Of a DNA stretch of 64,000 nucleotides, positions 45,927 through 55,239 are shown piece after piece. Numbering within the stretch: the stretch's first letter is position 1; every line of letters begins with the position of its first letter. The notes beneath the pieces were generated by a model that was not told where the DNA came from, ran no database searches, and worked only from the letters and a program-made list of their open reading frames with translations. The translations under genes were made by a program, and so were the position numbers. Source of the DNA: Comamonadaceae bacterium (GTDB lineage: Bacteria; Pseudomonadota; Gammaproteobacteria; Burkholderiales; Burkholderiaceae_C); NCBI GenBank assembly GCA_947454955.1, contig CANGLW010000001.1, forward strand, positions 62,001 to 126,000. The letters are read 5' to 3'.

Positions 45927-48416
45927 ATGGATATGAGCGTCAACCCGAAACAAAAAATGAAGTTGGTGATGATCGGCAACGGCATGGCCGGTGTGCGCAC
46001 CCTTGAAGAGCTGCTCAAGATCGCGCCGGACCTGTACGAGATCACCGTGTTTGGCGCCGAGCCACACCCCAACTACAACCGCATCTTGCTCAGCCCGGTG
46101 CTGGCAGGCGAACAAACCTTAGAGCAAATCGTGCTCAACGACTGGGCCTGGTACAGCGACAACGGCATCACCCTGCATGCAGGCTGGACGGTCACCGCGG
46201 TGGACCGCATCAAGCGTGAGGTGCATGCCATCAACGCGCAAGGCCAAGCCAAAGTTTGTGCCTATGACCGCCTGATCATGGCCACCGGTTCGAACCCCTT
46301 CATGTTGCCGGTGCCTGGCAAAGACCTGCCGGGTGTCTTGGCTTACCGAGACATTGCCGACACCCAGGCCATGATCGATGCGGCGGCCACCTACCAGCAC
46401 GCGGTGGTGATTGGTGGCGGCCTCTTAGGCTTGGAAGCGGCCAATGGTTTGATGAAGCGCGGCATGCAAGTCACCGTGGTGCATGTGGCACCGTGGTTGA
46501 TGGAACGCCAGCTCGACGATGTGGCGGGCCAATTGCTGCAAAAGTCTTTGGAAGAGCGCGGCATGCAGTTCATGATCGGCGCGCAAACCGACCAATTGCT
46601 GCCCAGTGTCGATGGCTCGCGTGTGGGCTCGGTGGTGTTCAAAGACGGCACGCAAGTGAAAGCTGATTTGGTGGTGATGGCCGTGGGCATCCGCCCCAAC
46701 ACGGCCCTGGCCGAGCGCATGAAGCTGCATGTGAACCGCGGCATTGTGGTGAGTGACACCCTGCAAACCGTGACCGACGCACGCATTTACGCAGTGGGCG
46801 AGTGCGCGGCGCACCGCGGCATTGCCTATGGCTTGGTGGCCCCCTTGTTCGAGCAAGGCAAGGTACTGGCCAACCACTTGGCTGAGTTTGGCATTGCGCG
46901 CTACACCGGCTCGCTGACCTCCACCAAACTCAAGGTGACTGGCATCGATTTATTCAGCGCAGGCGACTTCATGGGCGCCGCCTCAGGCAATCCTGAAGAC
47001 GCCGATGCCGAAGAGATTGTGATGAGCGACCCGTTTGGTGGCGTGTACAAAAAACTCGTCATCAAAAACGACAAACTCGTGGGCGCTTGCCTGTACGGCG
47101 ACACAGTAGACGGCAGCTGGTATTTCAAGTTGCTGCGCGACGGCCGATCAGTCAAAGACATCCGCGACAAGCTGATGTTCGGTGAGTCCAACATCGGCGA
47201 TGTGGGCCATGAAGGCCACAGCAAAGCCGCCAGCATGAAAGACGAGGACGAGGTCTGCGGGTGCAACGGCGTGAACAAAGGCAGCATCTGCAAAGCCATC
47301 AAAGACAAAGGCCTCTTCACCTTGGATGAAGTGCGCAAGCACACCAAGGCCAGCGCGTCGTGCGGCTCGTGCACTGGTTTGGTGGAACAAATTTTGATGT
47401 TCACCGCCGGTGGCGATTATTCGGCCACGCCCAAAACCAAAGCCATGTGCGGCTGCACCGACCACGGCCACCAGGCGGTCCGTGAGGCGATTCGCGCCAA
47501 CAAGCTGCTCACGATTTCGGACGTCTACAAGTTCATGGCATGGCGCACACCCAATGGTTGCGCCAGCTGCCGCCCTGCGGTGAACTACTACCTGATTTCC
47601 ACCTGGCCCAAAGAAGCCAAGGATGACCCGCAAAGCCGCTTCATCAACGAACGCAGCCACGCCAACATCCAAAAAGACGGCACTTACTCGGTCATCCCGC
47701 GCATGTGGGGTGGTGAGACCACAGCCTCTGAATTACGCCGCATTGCCGACGCGGTGGACAAGTACAAGATCCCCACCGTGAAGGTCACGGGTGGTCAGCG
47801 CATCGACTTGCTGGGCGTGAAAAAAGAAGACCTGCAAGCGGTCTGGAACGACATCGGCATGCCCAGCGGCCACGCCTATGCCAAGGCGCTGCGCACGGTG
47901 AAAACCTGCGTGGGCTCTGAGTGGTGCCGCATGGGCACGCAAGACAGCACCCAGATGGGCAAAGACCTGGAGCGTGCGATGTGGCGCATGTACGCGCCGC
48001 ACAAGGTGAAGTTCGCGGTCTCCGGCTGCCCGCGCAATTGCGCCGAGGCGGGCATCAAAGACGTGGGCATCATCGGCGTGGACTCAGGCTGGGAGATGTA
48101 CATCGCCGGTAACGGCGGCATCAAAACCGAGGTGGCGCATTTCTTCACCAAGCTCAAAACCGCAGAAGAAGTGCTGGAGTACACCGGCGCGTTTTGCGAG
48201 CTTTACCGCCAGGAAGGTTGGTACCTCGAGCGCACGGTGCACTATGTCAACCGTGTCGGTTTGGACCATGTGAAAAAACGCATTCTGGAAGACCACGAAG
48301 GCCGCAAAGCTTTGTGGGCGCAGTTGCAGTTCGCGCTGGACGGCGAACCTGACCCCTGGTTTGAAGGCAACAAAGCTAACGTGGATGCGCGTCAGTTTGA
48401 CAAGATCGAGGTGTGA
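45927..48416 (+). CDS. nirB: Assimilatory nitrite reductase (NADH) large subunit
   Basis: An 829-residue NirB, reducing nitrite to ammonium with NADH. Order of parts: FAD/NADH domain (LVMIGNGMAG near the start; VVIGGGLLGLEAANGL), two BFD-like [2Fe-2S] segments (CGCNGVNKGSICKAI with CGSC, and CGC with CASC), then the siroheme/[4Fe-4S] domain with Cys661, Cys667, Cys701 and Cys705. AGGAG precedes the ATG at 45927. The open frame to 45867 is read-through of nrtD. It ends one base before nirD. Confidence 0.95.
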   Translation: MDMSVNPKQKMKLVMIGNGMAGVRTLEELLKIAPDLYEITVFGAEPHPNYNRILLSPVLAGEQTLEQIVLNDWAWYSDNGITLHAGWTVTAVDRIKREVHAINAQGQAKVCAYDRLIMATGSNPFMLPVPGKDLPGVLAYRDIADTQAMIDAAATYQHAVVIGGGLLGLEAANGLMKRGMQVTVVHVAPWLMERQLDDVAGQLLQKSLEERGMQFMIGAQTDQLLPSVDGSRVGSVVFKDGTQVKADLVVMAVGIRPNTALAERMKLHVNRGIVVSDTLQTVTDARIYAVGECAAHRGIAYGLVAPLFEQGKVLANHLAEFGIARYTGSLTSTKLKVTGIDLFSAGDFMGAASGNPEDADAEEIVMSDPFGGVYKKLVIKNDKLVGACLYGDTVDGSWYFKLLRDGRSVKDIRDKLMFGESNIGDVGHEGHSKAASMKDEDEVCGCNGVNKGSICKAIKDKGLFTLDEVRKHTKASASCGSCTGLVEQILMFTAGGDYSATPKTKAMCGCTDHGHQAVREAIRANKLLTISDVYKFMAWRTPNGCASCRPAVNYYLISTWPKEAKDDPQSRFINERSHANIQKDGTYSVIPRMWGGETTASELRRIADAVDKYKIPTVKVTGGQRIDLLGVKKEDLQAVWNDIGMPSGHAYAKALRTVKTCVGSEWCRMGTQDSTQMGKDLERAMWRMYAPHKVKFAVSGCPRNCAEAGIKDVGIIGVDSGWEMYIAGNGGIKTEVAHFFTKLKTAEEVLEYTGAFCELYRQEGWYLERTVHYVNRVGLDHVKKRILEDHEGRKALWAQLQFALDGEPDPWFEGNKANVDARQFDKIEV

Positions 48417-48417
48417 C

Positions 48418-48795
48418 ATGTCTGAGTGGACAAAAATTTGCGATGTCAACGACATCCCCGTGCTGGGCTCGCGCCGTGTGGCGCGCAGCACAGGCATGGA
48501 TGTGGCGGTGTTTCGAAATGACGCGAACGACGTGTTTGCCCTGCTTGACCGCTGCCCGCACAAAGGCGGTCCGCTGAGCCAAGGCATTGTGTTTGGCACT
48601 AGCGTGGCCTGCCCGCTGCACAACTGGACCATCGGCCTGGGAAGTGGTTGCGCCAAAGCGCCTGACGAAGGCTGCACCCCGAAGTTCAGCGTGAAGGTGG
48701 ACAACAACACCGTGTTTTTGAACACCGAAGAACTCGCCACCCACGCCACGGACCTCAAGCCCCCAGTGGCGGGACCTGCTTTGAAAGCGGCATGA
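48418..48795 (+). CDS. nirD: Nitrite reductase small subunit with Rieske motif
   Basis: A 125-residue NirD. It keeps a complete Rieske [2Fe-2S] motif: Cys46-x-His48, 16 residues, then Cys65-x2-His68 (CPHKGG and CPLHNW). E. coli NirD lacks these ligands, so this small subunit probably does carry a cluster. The ATG at 48418 follows the nirB stop directly, and the gene overlaps nasA by ATGA at 48792-48795. Confidence 0.93.
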   Translation: MSEWTKICDVNDIPVLGSRRVARSTGMDVAVFRNDANDVFALLDRCPHKGGPLSQGIVFGTSVACPLHNWTIGLGSGCAKAPDEGCTPKFSVKVDNNTVFLNTEELATHATDLKPPVAGPALKAA

Positions 48796-51578
48796 CCCCA
48801 GTGCAAGAAACACGCTCCACCTGCCCTTACTGCGGTGTGGGTTGCGGTGTGATCATTCAAACGCAAGGCGCGCAGATCACCGGCGTGCGCGGCGACCCGG
48901 ATCACCCGGCCAATTTCGGACGCTTGTGCTCCAAGGGCTCTACCCTGCATTTGACCGCCAGCCCCGAGGTGCGCGCACAAACCCGCTTGCTGCAACCCAT
49001 GATGCGCATGGCACGTGGCCAAGCCCCGCAAGGGGTGAGCTGGGACACCGCGCTGAACCATGCTGCCGACCAACTCGCCGACATCATCCGCACCCACGGA
49101 CCTGATGCAGTGGGCTTTTATGTTTCGGGCCAACTGCTCACCGAAGACTATTACGTGTTCAACAAGCTGGTCAAAGGCCAGCTTGGCACCAACAACATCG
49201 ACACCAACTCGCGCCTGTGCATGAGCAGTGCGGTGGCGGGCTACAAACTCACCCTGGGCGCTGATGCGCCACCCACCTGCTACGACGATGTGAACCATGC
49301 CGGTACGGTGTTCATCGTGGGCTCGAACACCGCTTACGCGCACCCGGTTTTGTTCAGGCGCTTGGAGGACGCCAAGCGCGCCAACCCGCAGATGAAGGTG
49401 ATCTTCTGCGACCCTCGCCGCACCGACACCGCCGAGTTGGCAGACCTGTACCTGCCCATCCAACCCGGCACCGATGTCGCGCTGTTCAATGGCCTGCTGC
49501 ACTTGATGCTTTGGGAAGGTTGGGTGGACACCAGCTACATCGCCGCACACAGCGAAGGGTTCGATGCCCTCAAAGCCACAGTGCGCGACTACACGCCTGC
49601 ATTTGTGTCGCAAACCTGCGGCATCACCACCGACGATTTGCTAACCGCAGCCCAATGGTTCGCGCAAGGCCCCACGCTGAGTTTGTATTGCCAGGGCCTG
49701 AACCAATCCACCAGTGGCACTGCGAAAAACGCGGCGCTCATCAACCTGCATTTGGCCACCGGGCAGATCGGCAAACCAGGTGCCGGGCCGTTTTCACTCA
49801 CCGGCCAGCCCAACGCCATGGGTGGCCGTGAAGTGGGCGGCTTGGCCAATTTACTCAGCGCGCATCGCGACCTGGCCAACCCCGAACACCGCGCCGAAGT
49901 GGCTAAGCTGTGGGGCGTGCCAGATGTCCCTGAGAAGCCCGGCAAAACCGCGATTGAGATGTTCCAAGCCGCGGCCGATGGCGAGATCAAAGCGCTGTGG
50001 ATTGCCTGCACCAACCCCGCGCAAAGCCTGCCCGACCAAGCCACCGTGCGCCGCGCCTTGGAGCGCGCCGAGTTGGTGGTGGTGCAAGAAGCCTTTGCCA
50101 CCACTGCCACTTGCGACTGGGCCGATGTGCTCTTGCCCGCCACCACCTGGGGCGAGAAAGACGGCACCGTCACCAACTCCGAGCGTTGCATCTCCCGCGT
50201 GCGACCGGCTGTACCTGCGCCTGGCGACACCCGCCACGATTGGCAAATTGTTTTAGACCTCGCCACCAAACTGCAAGAGCGAGGCATCGGCCAAAAAATG
50301 AATTGGGGTCAGACCCCAATTCATCCTGAAGCGATTTGGAACGAGCACCGCGAGTCCACCCGCGGGCGCGACCTGGACATCACCGGTTTGAGTTACGCCC
50401 TGCTGGAGCAGTCACCCCAGCAGTGGCCCTACCCACAGAACGGCCAGCCCAAAACGCGTTTGTACGAAGACGGTGTGTTTCCCACACCCTCGGGCAAGGC
50501 GCGCTTTGCCAACACGGTTTACAAGCCGGTAGCCGAACCTCGCGAATCGCGTTACCCGTTTTCACTGACCACGGGACGGCTGCGCGACCATTGGCACGGC
50601 ATGAGCCGCACCGGGACGCTGGCGCGTTTGTTCGGCCACGTGGCTGAGCCCGTCATTCAAGTGAACCCGCAAGACCTGGCGCGCAAAGGCTGGCGCGATG
50701 GCGATTTGGTGCACGTCACCAGCAAGCGCGGCGCGATTGTGGTGCCGGTGCAAGCCAGTGCCGAGGTGGGCATGAGCCAGGCCTTCATGGCCATGCACTG
50801 GGGCGCGGAATATCTGAGCGGACTAAGCCGTACTGGCGAGCCGCTGGCAGGGGTGAATGCCCTCACCACCTCGGCGTACTGCCCCAGCTCTAAACAGCCC
50901 GAACTGAAACACGCGGCGGTGAAAATTCTCAAGGCCGAGCTGCCTTGGACGCTCTTGGCCATGGCCTGGTTACCCGCCGATGAGGTCTTGCAAGCGCAAC
51001 GTGCCTTGCGCGCGCTCATGCCCAGTTTCTCGTTTGCCACCTGCGTGCCTTTTGGGCGTGAGCGACAAGGCGTGTTGTTTCGCGCGGCACACTTTGAAGC
51101 GCCATCTTCAGAGCTCATCGCTCAAATTGAGGTGTTGCTGGGTTTGAACACGCCCCATGTATTGCGCTACGCTGACCGCAAGGCGGGTCAGCAACGCTGC
51201 ATGAAGGTCTCTCGCGAAGGCCAGACCGTGAAGCTTGAAGGCTTTTTGCTGGCCGGTGACACGCAGTCGCAAGCCTGGATCACCACCTTGCTGCAAGACG
51301 AGTTGCCCGCGCAAAGCTATGGCCGCTTGCTTTTGCTGCCCGGAGCCAAAGCGCCGGTGGCGGTGCAAAGCAAAGGCAAGGCGGTGTGCACCTGCTTGAA
51401 CGTGAGCCAGACGGCCATTGAGACGCACCTGCAAACCTTGCACGAGCAACCCGGCTTGCCGCCCAGCCCGCTGCAGTGCTTGCAGTCGCTCAAAGACACC
51501 CTGCAATGCGGCACCAACTGCGGCTCTTGCGTGCCCGAGTTGCAAAAAATCATCCGTGCGGTGAGTGTGCCGGCCTGA
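48792..51578 (+). CDS. nasA: Assimilatory nitrate reductase catalytic subunit with C-terminal [2Fe-2S] domain
   Basis: A 928-residue molybdopterin nitrate reductase. The N-terminal [4Fe-4S] cluster is held by Cys11, Cys14, Cys18 and Cys46. The bis-MGD domains follow (LCMSSAVAGYKLTLGAD, GQPNAMGGREVGG). The last ~65 residues form a BFD-like [2Fe-2S] domain (Cys866, Cys868, Cys910, Cys913), as in Klebsiella NasA. No NasC-type NADH reductase subunit is nearby, so the electron donor is open. A perfect 27-base palindrome lies inside the gene at 50298-50324 and is translated as residues 503-511. Confidence 0.94.
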   Translation: MTPVQETRSTCPYCGVGCGVIIQTQGAQITGVRGDPDHPANFGRLCSKGSTLHLTASPEVRAQTRLLQPMMRMARGQAPQGVSWDTALNHAADQLADIIRTHGPDAVGFYVSGQLLTEDYYVFNKLVKGQLGTNNIDTNSRLCMSSAVAGYKLTLGADAPPTCYDDVNHAGTVFIVGSNTAYAHPVLFRRLEDAKRANPQMKVIFCDPRRTDTAELADLYLPIQPGTDVALFNGLLHLMLWEGWVDTSYIAAHSEGFDALKATVRDYTPAFVSQTCGITTDDLLTAAQWFAQGPTLSLYCQGLNQSTSGTAKNAALINLHLATGQIGKPGAGPFSLTGQPNAMGGREVGGLANLLSAHRDLANPEHRAEVAKLWGVPDVPEKPGKTAIEMFQAAADGEIKALWIACTNPAQSLPDQATVRRALERAELVVVQEAFATTATCDWADVLLPATTWGEKDGTVTNSERCISRVRPAVPAPGDTRHDWQIVLDLATKLQERGIGQKMNWGQTPIHPEAIWNEHRESTRGRDLDITGLSYALLEQSPQQWPYPQNGQPKTRLYEDGVFPTPSGKARFANTVYKPVAEPRESRYPFSLTTGRLRDHWHGMSRTGTLARLFGHVAEPVIQVNPQDLARKGWRDGDLVHVTSKRGAIVVPVQASAEVGMSQAFMAMHWGAEYLSGLSRTGEPLAGVNALTTSAYCPSSKQPELKHAAVKILKAELPWTLLAMAWLPADEVLQAQRALRALMPSFSFATCVPFGRERQGVLFRAAHFEAPSSELIAQIEVLLGLNTPHVLRYADRKAGQQRCMKVSREGQTVKLEGFLLAGDTQSQAWITTLLQDELPAQSYGRLLLLPGAKAPVAVQSKGKAVCTCLNVSQTAIETHLQTLHEQPGLPPSPLQCLQSLKDTLQCGTNCGSCVPELQKIIRAVSVPA
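50298..50324. repeat. REP-like perfect palindrome inside nasA
   Basis: ATGAATTGGGGTC and GACCCCAATTCAT form a perfect 13-base inverted repeat around one A. It sits in frame in nasA and encodes Met-Asn-Trp-Gly-Gln-Thr-Pro-Ile-His. Its GGGGTC/GACCCC core resembles repetitive palindromes common in betaproteobacterial genomes, usually found between genes. Confidence 0.75.
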
Positions 51579-51632
51579 GCAGCCCTAACTCAAACACCTG
51601 CAAAGCCAAGGTTGATCAGGGACAATAGGGGC

Positions 51633-52634
51633 ATGAGCAGCGCTACCAACAGCACCGTGCAACCCGACAACGCCCGGGTCACCATGGCCCCGAGCAACCC
51701 GGGTGGCGGCATTGCGCCTTACATCAAAGAAATTGGTCGTGGCAAAGAAGGCGTGCGTGCGCTCAGCCGCGAGCAAGCGGCTGACTTGATGGGCCGCATT
51801 TTGGACGGCGAGGTCTCTGATTTGGAGCTGGGCGCGTTTTGCCTGGCCATGCGCATCAAAGGTGAAACCGCGCAGGAAATGGCGGGTTTTTTAGACGCCA
51901 CACATGCCCGCTTGCATCGTCTTCAAACACCCTCAGGCACCACAGCGGTGGTGCTGCCCAGCTACAACGGCGCGCGAAAATTACCCGTGCTCACCCCACT
52001 CCTGGCTTTGCTGCTGGCACGTCAAGGTGTGCCGGTGCTGATCCATGGCACACCCACCGAGTCGTCACGGGTGGATGCAGCCAAAGTGCTGGCAATCCTT
52101 GGTGTGAAGGCTCTGACAGCTATCGATACAGGAGCAAACACCACATCAAGTCGTTCGCTGCAGCCAGGCCAAGTGGTGTTCGCGCCCACAGGCGTGTTGC
52201 TGCCAGGTTTGCAGCGCTTGCTAGAAGTGCGCCGCGTGGTGGGCTTGCGAAACAGCGCGCACAGCTTGGTCAAGCTCATGAACCCGGTGATCGGTGAGGC
52301 GGTGGTGGTGGGCAGCTACACCCACCCTGAATACGCCACGTCCATGGCCGAGGTGTTTGCCCTCATGCCCTACCGCGCACTCCTGCTGCGTGGCACCGAA
52401 GGTGAGCCGGTGGCGGACCCGCGTCGCTTGCCGCAGATGGACGGCTTTGTTCATGGCCAACGCCAGCTGCTTCAAGAAGCCCAAGCAGGCAGCCTGGCCC
52501 GGGTGCCGGACTTACCCAGCCTGGAAGCCCAAGCCACAGCTAACTACATCCAACGTGTCTTGGCGGGCGAATTGGCTGTGCCAGCGCCTATTGCACGCCA
52601 GGTGGAATGCATCTTGCAAGTGTCGACATCATGA
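51633..52634 (+). CDS. ybiB: YbiB-like protein (TrpD2, glycosyltransferase family 3 fold)
   Basis: A 333-residue relative of anthranilate phosphoribosyltransferase. The helical N-terminal domain (LSREQAADLMGRILDGEVSDLELGAFCLAMRIKG) and SYNGARKLPVLTPLLALLLA fit the YbiB/TrpD2 group, which binds nucleic acid and is not known to make tryptophan. I start at the ATG at 51633. It lies between nasA (54 bases) and cobA (ATGA overlap), so it is probably part of the nitrate operon. Its role there is unknown. Confidence 0.82.
   Translation: MSSATNSTVQPDNARVTMAPSNPGGGIAPYIKEIGRGKEGVRALSREQAADLMGRILDGEVSDLELGAFCLAMRIKGETAQEMAGFLDATHARLHRLQTPSGTTAVVLPSYNGARKLPVLTPLLALLLARQGVPVLIHGTPTESSRVDAAKVLAILGVKALTAIDTGANTTSSRSLQPGQVVFAPTGVLLPGLQRLLEVRRVVGLRNSAHSLVKLMNPVIGEAVVVGSYTHPEYATSMAEVFALMPYRALLLRGTEGEPVADPRRLPQMDGFVHGQRQLLQEAQAGSLARVPDLPSLEAQATANYIQRVLAGELAVPAPIARQVECILQVSTS
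52119..52135 (+). repeat. Copy of dispersed 17-base motif
   Basis: GCTATCGATACAGGAGC inside ybiB, in frame as Ala-Ile-Asp-Thr-Gly-Ala. The local codons (TCT, ATC, GAT, ACA, GGA) are unlike the GC-rich codons around it. Confidence 0.5.
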
Positions 52635-53416
52635 CTTCAAACCCAATCAATCACGGTTCATGCACCCTGGTGGGTGCGGGCCCCGGCGACCCGGAACTGC
52701 TCACCCTCAAAGCGGTCAAAGCCATCCAACAAGCCACGGTGTTGTTGGTGGACGATTTGGTCAGCGATGAGATCGTGGCCTTGGCCTCACCCAACACCCG
52801 TGTGGTGTACGTGGGCAAGCGCGGCGGCTGCAAAAGCACGCCGCAGGCCTTCATTGAAAAGCTGATGATCACCGCCGTGCAAGAAGGCGAACGCGTGGTG
52901 CGCCTCAAAGGTGGCGACCCTTTTATTTTCGGGCGTGGCGGCGAAGAGGTGGAGCACCTGCAAGCCGCAGGCATTGCGGTCACGGTGGTCAACGGCATCA
53001 CCTCAGGGCTTGCTGCGGTCACCTCGCTGGGCGTGCCGCTCACCCACCGCGAACACGCGCATGGCGTGGTGTTTGTGACCGGCCACGCCAAGCCTGGCGA
53101 CAGCGGCACCGACTGGCGCGTCCTGGCAAAAACCGCGCGCGATGCCAAGCTCACCCTGGTGATTTACATGGGCGTGAGTGGCGCAGCGCACATCCAAGCC
53201 GAACTGCTGCATGGCTTGGGTGCACACACCCCGGTGGCCATCATCCAAAACGCCACCTTGCCTAACCAGCGCCATGCGGTGTGCACCTTGGGTGAACTCA
53301 CCACCACCCTGGCGCGTGAAGGTTTGGCCAGCCCCAGCGTGATGGTGGTGGGCGATGTGATGTCGGGCCTCCTGGCCTTGCAACAACCTCAACAACAAGC
53401 GCAAACCGGGACCTGA
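52631..53416 (+). CDS. cobA: Uroporphyrinogen-III C-methyltransferase
   Basis: A 261-residue SUMT, without the CysG dehydrogenase/ferrochelatase part. VGAGPGDPELLTLKAVKAI, the SAM-loop VRLKGGDPFIFGRGGEE and TSGLAAVTSLGVPLTHR are diagnostic. It methylates uroporphyrinogen III to precorrin-2, the first step to siroheme, which NirB needs; this explains its place at the end of the nitrate operon. The start at 52631 overlaps the ybiB stop by four bases. Confidence 0.94.
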   Translation: MTSNPINHGSCTLVGAGPGDPELLTLKAVKAIQQATVLLVDDLVSDEIVALASPNTRVVYVGKRGGCKSTPQAFIEKLMITAVQEGERVVRLKGGDPFIFGRGGEEVEHLQAAGIAVTVVNGITSGLAAVTSLGVPLTHREHAHGVVFVTGHAKPGDSGTDWRVLAKTARDAKLTLVIYMGVSGAAHIQAELLHGLGAHTPVAIIQNATLPNQRHAVCTLGELTTTLAREGLASPSVMVVGDVMSGLLALQQPQQQAQTGT

Positions 53417-53451
53417 GCCGCTGGGTAAACTCCAACTTTTGGAGAACCCAC

Positions 53452-53826
53452 ATGATTGCTTACGTCACCCTGGGCACCGCCGATGTGCCCCGCGCAGCTG
53501 CTTTTTACGACCAAGTGTTGGCTTTGCTCGGCGCCAAGCGCCAGTGGGAGGGCGAACGTGGTATTTCTTGGGGCACCGGCTACACCCAGCCCAGCCTAGG
53601 CGTGACCTTGCCATTTGACGGCCAGCCCGCCAGCGTGGGCAACGGGGTGATGGTGAGCCTGTCTGCACCCGACCATGACACCGTCAACCGCGTGCATGCC
53701 CTGGCCTTGAAACTGGGCGGCCAGGACGAAGGCGCACCAGGACCGCGCGGCGGCTTTTTCCACGCGGCTTACTTCCGCGATTTAGATGGCAACAAGCTCA
53801 TGGTCTGCTGCCCGCTGACATCCTGA
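53452..53826 (+). CDS. VOC (glyoxalase-like) superfamily protein
   Basis: A 124-residue vicinal-oxygen-chelate protein with a single pair of beta-alpha-beta-beta-beta modules. TADVPRAAAFYDQVLALLGA at the start and FRDLDGNKLMVCC at the end are typical. TTGGAG precedes the ATG at 53452. No specific substrate can be inferred. It stands 35 bases after cobA and may have its own start of transcription. Confidence 0.85.
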   Translation: MIAYVTLGTADVPRAAAFYDQVLALLGAKRQWEGERGISWGTGYTQPSLGVTLPFDGQPASVGNGVMVSLSAPDHDTVNRVHALALKLGGQDEGAPGPRGGFFHAAYFRDLDGNKLMVCCPLTS

Positions 53827-53869
53827 AGCTCTGCGCCAGGCGGGTGACTTGACCGCCTAAACTCAAGGC

Positions 53870-55135
53870 ATGCAAACATTTGATGTGGTGATCATCGGCG
53901 CGGGTGCGGCTGGCCTGTTTTGTGCCGGCGTGGCCGGGCAGCTGGGGCTGAAGGTGCTGCTGATCGACCACAGCGACAAAGTGGCCGAGAAAATTCGCAT
54001 CTCGGGCGGGGGGCGGTGCAACTTCACCAACCGCGACATCGATGTGCGCGAGCCGCACAAGCACTTCATCAGCGCCAACCCCAAGTTCTGCCGCTCCGCG
54101 CTCTCGCGCTACACACCTGCGCACTTCATAGCCCTGCTGGACAAGCACGGCGTGCCCTACCACGAGAAGCACAAAGGTCAGTTGTTTTGCGACCGCTCGG
54201 CGCTAGACGTCATCAACGTGTTGCTGGCTGAGTGCGAGACAGGCCAGGTCACCCGTTGGCAACCTTGCGCTGTGCAATCGATTCAATTTTTGGCCTCAGA
54301 GCCTTTTGGCAAAAGCCCAAGCAGCTATCAAATCGAGAGCGACCGCGGTTCGGTCAAGTCTGCCGCGGTGGTGGTGGCCACCGGCGGTTTGCCAGTGCCC
54401 AAGATCGGCGCGACCGATTTTGGTTTGCGCGTAGCCAAGCAGTTTGGCCTCAAGCTCATCAACCCGCGCCCGGCCCTGGTGCCCCTGACTTTTGACGCCC
54501 AACACTGGGCACCGTTTGCGCAGTTGGCCGGTTTGTCGCTGCCGGTGGACATCGCCACAGGTGGCAAAAAAGACGGCATGCACTTTGTGGAAGACCTGCT
54601 GTTCACCCACCGCGGCTTGAGCGGTCCGGGTGTGTTGCAAATCTCCAGCTACTGGCAAAACGGCACCCCAATACGTTTGAACTTAGCGCCCCAAAAAGAG
54701 GTGGCCGAGCAATTGATGCAGGCCAAACAAAGCTCACGCAAGAAGGTCAGCAATGAGCTGGCCTCCCTGCTGCCCACCCGCTTGGCCGATGCCTGGGTGC
54801 AGCAAAGTGCCCCGTCTCCATCAGAACAAGGCCAAGCTGAGCGCCCGATCAACGAATGGTCGGACAAAGCCTTGCAGCAGTTGGGCGAACGCTTGAACCG
54901 TTGGGAACTCACCCCCACCGGCACCGAGGGCTATGCCAAGGCCGAGGTGATGGCCGGCGGCGTGGACACGGCCGAGTTGTCCAGCCAAACCATGGAATCG
55001 CGCCAAGATGGCCTGTATTTCATTGGCGAGGTGGTGGATGTGACCGGCTGGCTGGGGGGCTACAACTTCCAGTGGGCCTGGGCCAGCGGCTACGCCTGCG
55101 CGCAGGCGATGGCGGCCAAGCTGGTAAGCCCCTGA
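53870..55135 (+). CDS. BaiN/HI0933-like flavoprotein oxidoreductase
   Basis: A 421-residue FAD protein. VVIIGAGAAGLFCAGVAGQL binds FAD, and ISGGGRCNFTNRD is the hallmark of the HI0933/BaiN family (annotated as aminoacetone oxidase or bile-acid NADH oxidoreductase relatives). VATGGLPVPKIGATDFG and the C-terminal GEVVDVTGWLGGYNFQWAWASG complete the fold. True function in proteobacteria is not established. The gene stands alone between the VOC gene and rpsU. Confidence 0.88.
   Translation: MQTFDVVIIGAGAAGLFCAGVAGQLGLKVLLIDHSDKVAEKIRISGGGRCNFTNRDIDVREPHKHFISANPKFCRSALSRYTPAHFIALLDKHGVPYHEKHKGQLFCDRSALDVINVLLAECETGQVTRWQPCAVQSIQFLASEPFGKSPSSYQIESDRGSVKSAAVVVATGGLPVPKIGATDFGLRVAKQFGLKLINPRPALVPLTFDAQHWAPFAQLAGLSLPVDIATGGKKDGMHFVEDLLFTHRGLSGPGVLQISSYWQNGTPIRLNLAPQKEVAEQLMQAKQSSRKKVSNELASLLPTRLADAWVQQSAPSPSEQGQAERPINEWSDKALQQLGERLNRWELTPTGTEGYAKAEVMAGGVDTAELSSQTMESRQDGLYFIGEVVDVTGWLGGYNFQWAWASGYACAQAMAAKLVSP
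54324..54340 (+). repeat. Copy of dispersed 17-base motif
   Basis: GCTATCAAATCGAGAGC inside the BaiN-like gene. Here the reading frame is shifted (Ser-Tyr-Gln-Ile-Glu-Ser), unlike the Ala-Ile-Asn copies, which shows the conservation is in the DNA. Confidence 0.5.
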
Positions 55136-55213
55136 AACAGACGTCTAGACCCCCCGCATTGCGCCCAGTGCCCGGCGTGCTGGAAATCTGTGGGAAACCA
55201 GCCCGAGTCGCGC

Positions 55214-55219
55214 TATAAT
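55214..55219 (+). promoter_or_regulatory. -10 box of the rpsU promoter
   Basis: A perfect TATAAT, with TGGGAA at 55191-55196 as a weak -35 element 17 bases upstream. Transcription would start near 55226, leaving a structured leader of about 115 bases before rpsU. Confidence 0.65.
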
Positions 55220-55239
55220 TACAGACTTTGCTGGCATGT

